Shown here in pieces: positions 7,478 to 14,516 of a stretch of DNA of 21,896 bases. Source of the DNA: CAYGZC01 sp964354225 (GTDB lineage Bacteria > Bacteroidota > Ignavibacteria > UBA10030 > SZUA-254); NCBI GenBank assembly GCA_964354225.1, contig CAYGZC010000327.1:1-21896 (forward strand). Reading direction: 5' to 3'. The first letter of the stretch is position 1; every line of letters starts with the position of its first letter. Both the position numbers and the translations under genes were made by a program. A model generated the notes under the pieces. That model had not been told where the DNA came from, did no database searches, and was given only the letters and a program-made list of their open reading frames with translations.

Positions 7478-8862
7478 TGGCAACTGATGAATACAAAGGT
7501 TATCGCGGCGAGGCGTTATCAACACTTAAAATTTTTAATGCATTAGTATGGAGCGATGTTGAAATTAAAACGAGCAGAGGAAGTTACACCGGTATAATTC
7601 TGCCTCGCTCTGAGACTGCCGATCCTCTGCATGTCGTGATCAAATTGCGTTCGGGGTATAATATAGGAATCGCTGTAAGTAAAATTCAGAATATTAAAAT
7701 CGCCGGAAGGAAAGAGGCACATTACAAAATTCCTGAGAAAGCATTTCCGTACGATCCCAAAAAACCTAATGTAAAACTGCTTGGAACCGGCGGTACAATT
7801 GCAAGTCGTTTAGATTACCGAACCGGCGCGGTTATACCGGCATTTTCTCCCGGTGAATTATATGGCTCCGTTCCGGAACTTGCTGATATCTGTAATCTTG
7901 AAACAGAAAAACTTTATGGAGTCTTCAGCGAGAATATGGGACCGGAACAATGGCGCGGAACCGCAGAAGCAATCGGGCGTGAAATTGAAAAAGGTGTTCA
8001 GGGAATTGTAATCGGGCATGGCACAGACACAATGCATCATACAGCCGCAATACTTTCCTTCATGGTTCAGAATTCACCCGTACCGATTGTTATGGTTGGA
8101 TCGCAACGATCGAGTGACCGACCCTCTTCTGATGCGGCGTTAAATTTGCAGCACAGCGTAAAGACAGCAGCCGAAAGTGATATCGCTGAAGTTATGGTTT
8201 GTATGTTCGGACCAACCTCAGATACATACGGATTGCTTCACAGGGGAACGCGAGTCAGAAAAATGCATTCCAGTTACCGATCAACTTTCAGAACAATCGG
8301 AGATATACCGATTGCAATGGTTAGCACAGAAAAGATTACACCAATCCGGAACGATTATAAGAAACGACGAAACGACAAGAACGTAATAATCAATACTGCA
8401 TTTGAAGAAAAAGTCAGTATAGTTTATTATTATCCCAATATGAAACCGGATATTATTGATTCGCTGATCGATAATGATTATAAAGGAATCGTGATTGCGG
8501 GAACCGGACTTGGACATGTCAACAAACCGCTGTATCCAGCGTTAAAACGCGCTAAAGAAAAAGGTATTGCAGTTTACATGACTGTGCAAACTTTGTGGGG
8601 ATATGTTCAGATGTATGTATATGACACCGGACGCGACATGATGGAACTAGGTGTTATACCGGGCGAAAACATGCTACCTGAAGTGGGATACATGAAATTG
8701 GGTTGGGCACTTGGTCAAACTAATGACTTGGAAAAAGTAAGAGAAATTATGATGACACCAATTGCCGGTGAGATTACTGAACGTGAACCGAGCAACGGTT
8801 ATTTGATTTTTCAGGGAGGGATACCTGAAGTCGAGGAGTTCATTTCGAAATACAGGAAGTAA
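7477..8862 (+). CDS. gatD: Archaeal-type Glu-tRNA(Gln) amidotransferase subunit D (asparaginase-like)
   Basis: GatD hydrolyses glutamine and passes ammonia to GatE. Residues 1-95 form the N-terminal domain that true asparaginases lack; residues 98-461 form the type I asparaginase fold. The catalytic set is complete: Thr107 in GTGGTIAS, Thr183 and Asp184 in HGTDTM, and Lys262 in HRGTRVRKMHSS. The last motif is typical of GatD. The 461-residue length is slightly above archaeal GatD. Its ATG overlaps the gatE stop (TAATG) and AAAGGTGA lies just upstream, so the two subunits should be made together. An independent asparaginase is unlikely given the N-terminal domain and the gatE partner. Confidence 0.93.
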   Translation: MATDEYKGYRGEALSTLKIFNALVWSDVEIKTSRGSYTGIILPRSETADPLHVVIKLRSGYNIGIAVSKIQNIKIAGRKEAHYKIPEKAFPYDPKKPNVKLLGTGGTIASRLDYRTGAVIPAFSPGELYGSVPELADICNLETEKLYGVFSENMGPEQWRGTAEAIGREIEKGVQGIVIGHGTDTMHHTAAILSFMVQNSPVPIVMVGSQRSSDRPSSDAALNLQHSVKTAAESDIAEVMVCMFGPTSDTYGLLHRGTRVRKMHSSYRSTFRTIGDIPIAMVSTEKITPIRNDYKKRRNDKNVIINTAFEEKVSIVYYYPNMKPDIIDSLIDNDYKGIVIAGTGLGHVNKPLYPALKRAKEKGIAVYMTVQTLWGYVQMYVYDTGRDMMELGVIPGENMLPEVGYMKLGWALGQTNDLEKVREIMMTPIAGEITEREPSNGYLIFQGGIPEVEEFISKYRK

Positions 8863-8871
8863 TCTTCGTAT

Positions 8872-10080
8872 ATGGATACGGTGACTAAATCCAAGAACAC
8901 AGAACAGACTAACGTCTCCGGCAAACGTAATGTTAAAGCTCTCGGATTGGTCAGTATGTTCAATGACATCGCTTCAGAGATGGTGTACCCAATCATACCA
9001 ATTTTTCTCACCGCAGTTTTAGGCGCTCCGGTTGCAGTTGTCGGCATCATCGAGGGAGTTGCCGAGGCAACCGCAAGCATTCTGAAAGTTTTCTCCGGCT
9101 GGCTCTCGGATAGATTACGCCACCGGAAATCGTTTGTAGCCGCAGGGTATACACTTTCGGCAATTGCAAAGGTAGTTCTCTCATTCGCGGCATCGTGGTT
9201 GTATGTTTTAATCGCCCGATTTATGGATCGATTTGGAAAGGGGATTCGCACATCTGCACGCGACGCGCTCATCGCCGATTCTGCTACACCCGAAACACGC
9301 GGTGCGGCATTTGGTCTTCACCGTGCGCTTGATACTCTGGGGGCGGTGGTAGGTCCGTTATTAGCACTGGTACTTCTACACTTTCTGAATAATAAATATT
9401 CACTCATTTTTCTTCTTGCATCCATTCCTGCGTTTATCGGTGTTGGGATTTTACTTTTGGTAGTAAAAGAACCAAAACACGAAAGCCATAAATCCGAATT
9501 CAAACTAAAATTCTCTTTGCGCTCGTTCAGTAAACCGTATAAACTATTCCTGTTAGTGAACATTCTTTTTGCACTCGGTAACAGCTCTGATGCATTTCTA
9601 ATTTTAAGAACTCAATCGCTTGGTTTTACAGCGACGGGTGCGGTTTTACTTTACGTTTTATTTAATGTATTCTATTCGTTACTTGCATATCCGCTTGGAA
9701 AGCTGTCAGATCGTTTTGGCGCACGACCAATCCTAATCGCTTCGTTTCTCCTATTCGCGGTTGTCTATGCGGGTTTCGGAATGGCCGGCAATGGACTTAT
9801 TCTCTGGATATTATTTCCGATGTACGGTTTGTACATGGCAATGAGTGAGGGTATCAGCAAAGCATATATCTCGAATCTTGTTCCAAGTGAAATACGCGCA
9901 ACTGCGATTGGACTTTTTTATACATCGACAGGTATCGTTACATTCTTCTCAAGCTTCATTGCCGGTCTACTCTGGAATTATATTGGGATTTCAGCTCCGT
10001 TTTATTTCGGAGCGGTCTGCTCGTTGATAGCAATGCTTGTGTTTCTCAACGATAACTTTCGTGGTAAAGCCAAAGCTTAA
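8872..10080 (+). CDS. MFS transporter, substrate unknown
   Basis: An inner-membrane secondary transporter of 402 residues, the usual length for a 12-helix major facilitator. The N-terminal half has FNDIASEMVYPIIP in helix 1, the loop motif GWLSDRLRHRKS between helices 2 and 3, and RFGKGIRTSARDALIADS in the next loop. A matching LGKLSDRFGARP loop sits in the second half. This group is often annotated as a multidrug or sugar-like permease without tested substrate. It starts nine bases after gatD; AGGAAG inside the gatD end can serve as ribosome site, so it is very likely co-transcribed. It could move the lyase substrate or product, but that is inference from position only. Confidence 0.9.
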   Translation: MDTVTKSKNTEQTNVSGKRNVKALGLVSMFNDIASEMVYPIIPIFLTAVLGAPVAVVGIIEGVAEATASILKVFSGWLSDRLRHRKSFVAAGYTLSAIAKVVLSFAASWLYVLIARFMDRFGKGIRTSARDALIADSATPETRGAAFGLHRALDTLGAVVGPLLALVLLHFLNNKYSLIFLLASIPAFIGVGILLLVVKEPKHESHKSEFKLKFSLRSFSKPYKLFLLVNILFALGNSSDAFLILRTQSLGFTATGAVLLYVLFNVFYSLLAYPLGKLSDRFGARPILIASFLLFAVVYAGFGMAGNGLILWILFPMYGLYMAMSEGISKAYISNLVPSEIRATAIGLFYTSTGIVTFFSSFIAGLLWNYIGISAPFYFGAVCSLIAMLVFLNDNFRGKAKA

Positions 10081-10118
10081 TTGCATCCAACAAATTTCTT
10101 GTTTACATTATAATCACA

Positions 10119-10149
10119 CAGTCACCTCTCAACCGGATGAATGTGACTG
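10119..10149 (+). terminator. Hairpin downstream of the MFS gene (weak)
   Basis: CAGTCAC (10119-10125) pairs with GTGACTG (10143-10149) around a 17-base loop. No T-run follows, so this may be a weak terminator of the lyase-gatE-gatD-MFS transcript or a leader structure before the radical SAM gene. Confidence 0.3.
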
Positions 10150-10231
10150 CATCAACTGCCTTGCGCTCCCGGCGATTTGCGTGATTTAGGTGGAATGTTG
10201 TACCAATTTGATGTTTAAGGAAAGCCGAGCG

Positions 10232-11722
10232 ATGAAAGTTCTTTTCGTTTACCCTCGATATCCAGATACGTTCTGGAGTTTCAAGCACGCATTAAAATTC
10301 ATATCTAAAAAAGCCAGTCTTCCACCGTTAGGACTTCTAACTGTTGCCGCAATGCTTCCGATGGATTGGGAGAAGCGTTTGGTTGACTTGAACGTCGCAA
10401 ACCTCGAAGATGACGACATCCGGTGGGCTGATTATGTTTTCATTAGCGCAATGTCGATTCAGAGTGAGTCTGTTAAAACAATTATTCATCGGTGCAAGTC
10501 ACATGGGACAAAGATTGTCGCAGGTGGTCCGCTCTTCACTGCCCGACACGAAGAATTTCAGGATGTAAATCATTTCGTACTTAACGAGGCGGAGATTACG
10601 TTGCCATTATTTTTAAAAGATTTAAAAAATGCTACCGCCAAGCATATCTACACAACAGATGAGTGGGCTGATATTAGAACAACCCCAACACCACTTTGGG
10701 AGCTGATTAATATCAAACACTACGCAACTATGAATATCCAGTACTCTCGCGGTTGTCCCTATGATTGCGATTTCTGTGATATCACTGTCCTTTACGGTCG
10801 GAAGCCGCGCACAAAAGAAAAAGATCAGGTTATCGCGGAATTAGAAAGTCTTTATACATCGGGGTGGCGTGGAAATATTTTCTTAGTCGACGATAATTTC
10901 ATCGGCAATAAAGGAAAAGTAAAGAAGGAGATTCTTCCTGCGATAATTGAGTGGATGAATCAAAGAAAACATCCTTTCGTGTTCTCTACCGAAGTATCTC
11001 TCAATCTTGCGGACGATGAAGAACTCATGAGATTGATGGTTCAAGCAGGTTTTGATGCTGTATTCATTGGAATCGAATCGCCCAATGAAGATAGTTTAGT
11101 CGAGTGTGGAAAAGTAACGAACAAGAATCGTGACATGATCGCATGTATTAAGAAGATTCAGCAGTTTGGCTTACAAGTTCAAGGCGGATTTATTGTTGGA
11201 TTTGACAACGATCCTGCTTCGATCTTCGAGAAGCTGTCGGCGTTCATTCAAGAAAGTGGTATTGCCACGGCAATGGTTGGTTTGCTGAATGCACCAAAAG
11301 GGACAAAACTTTATAAGCGGCTCCATAGTGAGGGAAGATTATTAAAATCGTTTAGCGGCGACAATACAGACTTTTCGATGAACTTTGTACCAAAGATGAG
11401 CCGTGAGGCGTTGATGGAGGGATACAAAAATATTCTTCGGCATATCTATTCTCCGAAGCAATATTACGCCAGGGTAAGAGAGTTGCTCAAGAATTACAAA
11501 CAGCCGCGCGTAGGTATACATAACTTTAAGCTAAGCAGACTGATGGCGCTGTACAAATCGATGCTCTTGCTTGGTGTGATTGGGAAGGAACGTTACCATT
11601 ACTGGAAGCTTTTTATCTGGACGCTCATACGACGTCCCCGACATTTTCCGCTCGCTATTACACTTACGATCTACGGGTTCCACTTCCGAAAAATATTCGA
11701 GCAACACATATTGGAATTATAA
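10232..11722 (+). CDS. B12-binding radical SAM protein, HpnP-like (DUF4070) family
   Basis: Predicted 496-residue cobalamin-dependent radical SAM enzyme. An N-terminal B12-binding-type domain (about 1-130) includes PPLGLLTVAAMLP and the segment around AGGPLFT. The radical SAM core follows, with the cluster motif CPYDCDFC (Cys175, Cys179, Cys182). FLVDDNFIGNK and FIGIESPNEDSL are hallmarks of the group that includes the hopanoid C-2 methylase HpnP. The C-terminal part resembles DUF4070. The family mostly methylates unreactive carbons; no hopanoid gene is in view, so the substrate is unknown. I chose ATG 10232 (MKVLFVYPRYP) over an ATG 42 bases upstream, because homologues begin here and AAGGA lies ten bases upstream. 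A 150-base gap separates it from the MFS gene, so operon membership is uncertain. Confidence 0.88.
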   Translation: MKVLFVYPRYPDTFWSFKHALKFISKKASLPPLGLLTVAAMLPMDWEKRLVDLNVANLEDDDIRWADYVFISAMSIQSESVKTIIHRCKSHGTKIVAGGPLFTARHEEFQDVNHFVLNEAEITLPLFLKDLKNATAKHIYTTDEWADIRTTPTPLWELINIKHYATMNIQYSRGCPYDCDFCDITVLYGRKPRTKEKDQVIAELESLYTSGWRGNIFLVDDNFIGNKGKVKKEILPAIIEWMNQRKHPFVFSTEVSLNLADDEELMRLMVQAGFDAVFIGIESPNEDSLVECGKVTNKNRDMIACIKKIQQFGLQVQGGFIVGFDNDPASIFEKLSAFIQESGIATAMVGLLNAPKGTKLYKRLHSEGRLLKSFSGDNTDFSMNFVPKMSREALMEGYKNILRHIYSPKQYYARVRELLKNYKQPRVGIHNFKLSRLMALYKSMLLLGVIGKERYHYWKLFIWTLIRRPRHFPLAITLTIYGFHFRKIFEQHILEL

Positions 11723-11724
11723 AA

Positions 11725-11748
11725 GCTGAGAAGATTAAAATTTTCAGC
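11725..11748 (+). terminator. Hairpin just after the radical SAM stop codon
   Basis: GCTGAGAA (11725-11732) pairs with TTTTCAGC (11741-11748), including one G-U pair, around an eight-base loop. It starts two bases after the stop codon. No strong T-run follows, so the terminator call is tentative. Confidence 0.4.
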
Positions 11749-11761
11749 GTATCTGTTTATC

Positions 11762-11811
11762 AAAAAATACCCCAAGATCAATCTTAACAATCTTTCGAGA
11801 AGATTATCTTG
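11762..11811 (-). terminator. Terminator-like hairpin after the Spy-like gene
   Basis: On the minus strand CAAGATAATCTT pairs with AAGATT and ATCTTG (one bulged base), giving about 12 base pairs. GGGTATTTTTTG with a T-run follows. It lies about 55 bases past the Spy-like stop codon. Confidence 0.55.
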
Positions 11812-11866
11812 AATGAATTTATTTTGGATCTGGTAACTTTAAACTGGATATACTGATAATATTTTT

Positions 11867-12241
11867 CTAGTCTTCCCTGAACTTTTTACCTTTACTTCGA
11901 CTCTTCATCGCATTTCGCTGTTCTTTCTTATACGATTCGTACTTCTTCAACTGTTCCGGTGTCAAGAGTGGCTCGATTTCTTTATCTATTTCTGCCATAC
12001 GAGACATCATATTCTTTCTCATGGCTTTCTTGTTCACCTGTTTGTTCGACTGTTCTTGTGTTGCTTTCTGATCGTACTTTGTAAGTATTTCGGTTATCTT
12101 AGTAGTTTGTTCGTCGCTAAGAGAGAGGAATTCCTTCAACTTCTGACCTCGATGTTCAATTCGTGTTTGGTTTTGTGCGTATCCCCAAAATGTAACACTT
12201 ATCAATAAACAGCAGAATAAAAAGAGATTGTGTGCTTTCAT
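11867..12241 (-). CDS. Spy/CpxP-like periplasmic protein
   Basis: A small secreted helical protein of 124 residues with a signal peptide ending near YAQ (21-23). The mature part is charged and almost wholly helical, with two LTxxQ-like motifs: LSLSDEQ (39-45) and LTPEQLKKY (93-101). This is the signature of the Spy/CpxP family of periplasmic chaperones and metal-stress proteins. The C-terminal tail is rich in Lys and Arg. AAGGAAAT sits about seven bases before the ATG. In proteobacteria these genes respond to envelope stress, including copper; the copper efflux genes on both sides fit, but regulation cannot be read here. Confidence 0.8.
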   Translation of the reverse strand: MKAHNLFLFCCLLISVTFWGYAQNQTRIEHRGQKLKEFLSLSDEQTTKITEILTKYDQKATQEQSNKQVNKKAMRKNMMSRMAEIDKEIEPLLTPEQLKKYESYKKEQRNAMKSRSKGKKFRED

Positions 12242-12540
12242 ATGATATTTCCTTAAGATGGCAAAATATGTTTTTTGAGTTGCAAAATAAATACAATTTC
12301 AATATAAGGTTGGTTTAAGAAGAAAGCAAGTTAATAATCAGGTATTCTGAACATTTAAGAGGATACAACCTATCTTTTGACAGAGTCCATTTTTTGCATT
12401 TGTTCCTCCAATCATATCGGGATATTGTATAATCTTCTTATACTTTTCAAGGGCACCTTTTCCGAATAGATATTGTTGTAAGTATTAATTGTAAGTTCAA
12501 AGATATTGTTTAACAATGATAGAAAGGTCGGGAAATATTT
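12242..12540. other. Intergenic region between divergent Spy-like and cupin genes
   Basis: About 300 AT-rich bases that must hold both promoters. A TTGACA hexamer at 12377-12382 is a possible -35 box for the plus-strand cupin, but no good -10 partner at normal spacing is clear. No gene, tRNA or strong hairpin was seen. Confidence 0.4.
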
Positions 12541-12900
12541 ATGAAACAAATGATTTATAAAAATATAAACGTACCGGATGAAACACGTTCCTTTCCAAAA
12601 GGTAAGTTGGAACTTGTTACACTGGACGGGGTTACATTTGGCAAAGCCACATTTCAACCTGGATGGAAATGGTCTGAATCTGTCAAACCGATTGTCAATA
12701 CAAAGAGTTGTGAAGCACCGCATACTCAATACCTTGTTTCAGGCAGGTTGAAGGTTAAGATGGATGATGGAACGGAGAAAGAATTTGGTCCGGGAGATGT
12801 ATCCGTCATTCCACCCGGACATGACGCGTGGGTTGTGGGAAATGACCCGGTTGTTGCCATTGATATAACTGGTATGGCGAATTATGCCATAAAAAAATAA
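12541..12900 (+). CDS. Small cytoplasmic cupin-domain protein
   Basis: A single-domain cupin of 119 residues without a signal peptide. The beta-barrel core shows APHTQYLVSGRLKVKM (59-74) and the second cupin motif FGPGDVSVIPPGHDAWVVG (82-100). His61 and His94 are probable metal ligands; the classical HxH pair of motif 1 is reduced to one His. Proteins of this compact type are common and mostly uncharacterised, so no reaction is assigned. It is followed after 66 bases by the ABM-like gene on the same strand. Confidence 0.82.
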   Translation: MKQMIYKNINVPDETRSFPKGKLELVTLDGVTFGKATFQPGWKWSESVKPIVNTKSCEAPHTQYLVSGRLKVKMDDGTEKEFGPGDVSVIPPGHDAWVVGNDPVVAIDITGMANYAIKK

Positions 12901-12966
12901 TTAATCTGTAATTAGGCAAACAAAAATAACATAATCAAAAGTAGATCAGAAAGGAAGTAAATTATC

Positions 12967-13251
12967 ATGTCATATGTATTAGTAAGACACAATGTGGAAG
13001 AGTTCAGCAAATGGAAATCGTTATATGATAAACATTCAGAGACACGAAAGGCTGGCGGTTCAAAAGGTGCCCGCGTGTTTCGTAACGCCAATAATCCGAA
13101 TGAAGCAGTACTTCTGTTCGAGTGGAACGATATAGAAAACGCCCGTAAATTTACACAATCAGATGATTTGCGGCAAAGAATGCAGGAAGCCGGTGTTACC
13201 GGAAAACCGGATATATTTTTCCTGGATGAAGTCGAACGTACACCAGCATAA
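12967..13251 (+). CDS. ABM-like dimeric alpha/beta-barrel protein
   Basis: A 94-residue protein resembling the antibiotic biosynthesis monooxygenase/dimeric alpha-beta barrel group, often labelled 'cyclase' in annotation. Supporting segments are SYVLVRHNVEEFSKWK at the start, RVFRNANNPNEAVLLFEW in the middle and the helix ENARKFTQSDDLRQRMQEAGV. No catalytic residue can be assigned with confidence. AAGGAAG lies about ten bases upstream of the ATG. It probably shares a transcript with the cupin before it. Monooxygenase activity is not established for most such proteins. Confidence 0.75.
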   Translation: MSYVLVRHNVEEFSKWKSLYDKHSETRKAGGSKGARVFRNANNPNEAVLLFEWNDIENARKFTQSDDLRQRMQEAGVTGKPDIFFLDEVERTPA

Positions 13252-13278
13252 AAACATATAGCAAGAAATACTTAATGG

Positions 13279-13339
13279 AGCCGGGTCAGGGGTATGATAA
13301 TGTTCACAAATAGTATTATGATGTCATACTGAACCGGCT
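13279..13339 (+). other. Long imperfect hairpin between the ABM-like and secreted cupin genes
   Basis: AGCCGG (13279-13284) pairs with CCGGCT (13334-13339). After one mismatch TCAG pairs with CTGA, then past a GGG bulge TATGA pairs with TCATA: about 15 base pairs enclosing a 26-base loop. No T-run follows. It could be a terminator of the upstream pair or a structured leader of the secreted cupin gene. Confidence 0.5.
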
Positions 13340-13401
13340 TTCATTATTGTATCTTAATCAATTAATCAATCTAGAACAATCTAACAGAAAGGTTTTATTT
13401 A

Positions 13402-13851
13402 ATGAAAAGATTATCATCACAAATCATACTTATCCTTGTGGGATTAGTTTTCTTTGGAGCGGCTAACGCTTCCGCTCAAAAGGAAATGAAGAAAGAACCA
13501 GTGCTTATGGTTGCTGAAGATCTCAAATGGGAACCACTTGCAGGCGCACCTCCGGGTGTTATGAGCGTAAAGCTGTGGGGTGACAACACCAAGGGAGCGT
13601 ATGGCGGATTTACAAAATTCCCGGCTGGCTTCAAGGCACCGCTCCATTACCACACAGATGCTACAAAGATTGTGGTTATCAAAGGCGCGTATACATATAA
13701 CGGCAAGAAGTATGGTCCAGGGTCATATGTCTATGTTACCGCTGGTCTGAAGCATGAGAGCGGTGGTGTTGCGGATTCTGAGTCCATTTTCTTTATTGAA
13801 CAGTCCGGTAAATTTGATTTGAATATCGTCGAGCAGTCAAATAAGAAATAA
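13402..13851 (+). CDS. Secreted cupin-domain protein
   Basis: A 149-residue cupin exported to the periplasm or beyond. The signal peptide runs to about residue 25 (cleavage after ASA). The cupin core carries LHYHTDATKIVVIKGAYTY (81-99) with His82 and His84 as the usual HxH ligands, then GPGSYVYVTAGLKHES with His118 as a third ligand. The motif-1 glutamate is not obvious. This resembles the DUF4437-like secreted cupins, whose function is not settled. AAAGG lies about nine bases upstream of the ATG. A strong hairpin follows the gene. A long structured leader precedes it, so it is probably its own transcription unit. Confidence 0.82.
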   Translation: MKRLSSQIILILVGLVFFGAANASAQKEMKKEPVLMVAEDLKWEPLAGAPPGVMSVKLWGDNTKGAYGGFTKFPAGFKAPLHYHTDATKIVVIKGAYTYNGKKYGPGSYVYVTAGLKHESGGVADSESIFFIEQSGKFDLNIVEQSNKK

Positions 13852-13926
13852 TACGCGGAAGGAGATTCATAGAACACTGGTAGCGATACTTACACGTCCG
13901 CACTATTATTTGTGAGTAATATAATG

Positions 13927-13959
13927 AGATGGAGTCCACTTGATAAGTGGGCTCCATCT
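13927..13959. terminator. Bidirectional terminator hairpin
   Basis: GATGGAGTCCACTT (13928-13941) pairs with AAGTGGGCTCCATC (13945-13958) around a three-base loop, with one G-U pair and a flanking A-T pair. It lies between convergent genes (secreted cupin and the HMBD protein) and can serve both. The downstream T-runs are short. Confidence 0.75.
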
Positions 13960-13979
13960 TAATATCCTAATTGTTACGA

Positions 13980-14456
13980 TCAGTCACCTTTTTTAACTTT
14001 TTCCAAATTCATTCCGCATTTGGAACACTTACCAGCTTTGTCAGACTTTACTTCCGGGTGCATCGGGCAAACATACATTTCTGCATGGGTTTCAGATTTA
14101 GTCACTGCTTTAGGCATTGTCTTTTTCGTCAGTGTCATTCCGCATTTGGAACATTTTCCTTCTTTGTCAGATGTAATCTCGGGGTGCATAGGACAACTAT
14201 ACATCGAAATATTCTTAGTTGTTTCCTTTTTCATGCAATCCGAGTTGCCATCGTGTTGGTGAGTCGCATCTTTCGATGTGCAGTCCGAAGTTATGTCTTC
14301 TGCTTTAACTTCAGTCTTTACAACTTTGTCGCTTGGGCAGCATGCTTTTTGTTTTTCTTTTTTAGCGTCTGTTTTTTTAATATCAGATTGTGATAAAACC
14401 ACAGAAACTGATACTAATAGAACGAATAACAGCGCGAATATATTTCGTAATTTCAT
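13980..14456 (-). CDS. Secreted protein with two heavy-metal-binding (CPMHP) domains
   Basis: A 158-residue exported protein, likely a periplasmic copper binder. After a signal peptide (about 1-22) comes a Cys/His-containing spacer (CC at 39-40, Cys59, HQH at 66-68, Cys74). Two copies of the heavy-metal-binding domain follow: YSCPMHPEITSDKEGKC plus SKCGM (86-107) and YVCPMHPEVKSDKAGKC plus SKCGM (128-149). The same domain is at the N-terminus of the CusB-like protein of this operon, which suggests metal passes between them. AAGGAG lies before the start. It is the last gene of the cus-type operon, 60 bases after cusA, and ends at a strong hairpin. The preference for Cu is inferred from the operon. 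Confidence 0.87.
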   Translation of the reverse strand: MKLRNIFALLFVLLVSVSVVLSQSDIKKTDAKKEKQKACCPSDKVVKTEVKAEDITSDCTSKDATHQHDGNSDCMKKETTKNISMYSCPMHPEITSDKEGKCSKCGMTLTKKTMPKAVTKSETHAEMYVCPMHPEVKSDKAGKCSKCGMNLEKVKKGD

Positions 14457-14516
14457 TTGTTACTCCTTTAGTTTGTTGATGTTGTTTTTTATAATTAAGT
14501 AAATGTATAATTAAAT

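Noticed and set aside
7477..8862. Stand-alone L-asparaginase
   Set aside because: The 95-residue N-terminal domain, the HRGTRVRKMH motif and overlap with gatE indicate GatD.
12412..12729. Minus-strand open frame overlapping the cupin gene start
   Set aside because: It lies mostly antisense to a clear cupin and has no recognisable features.
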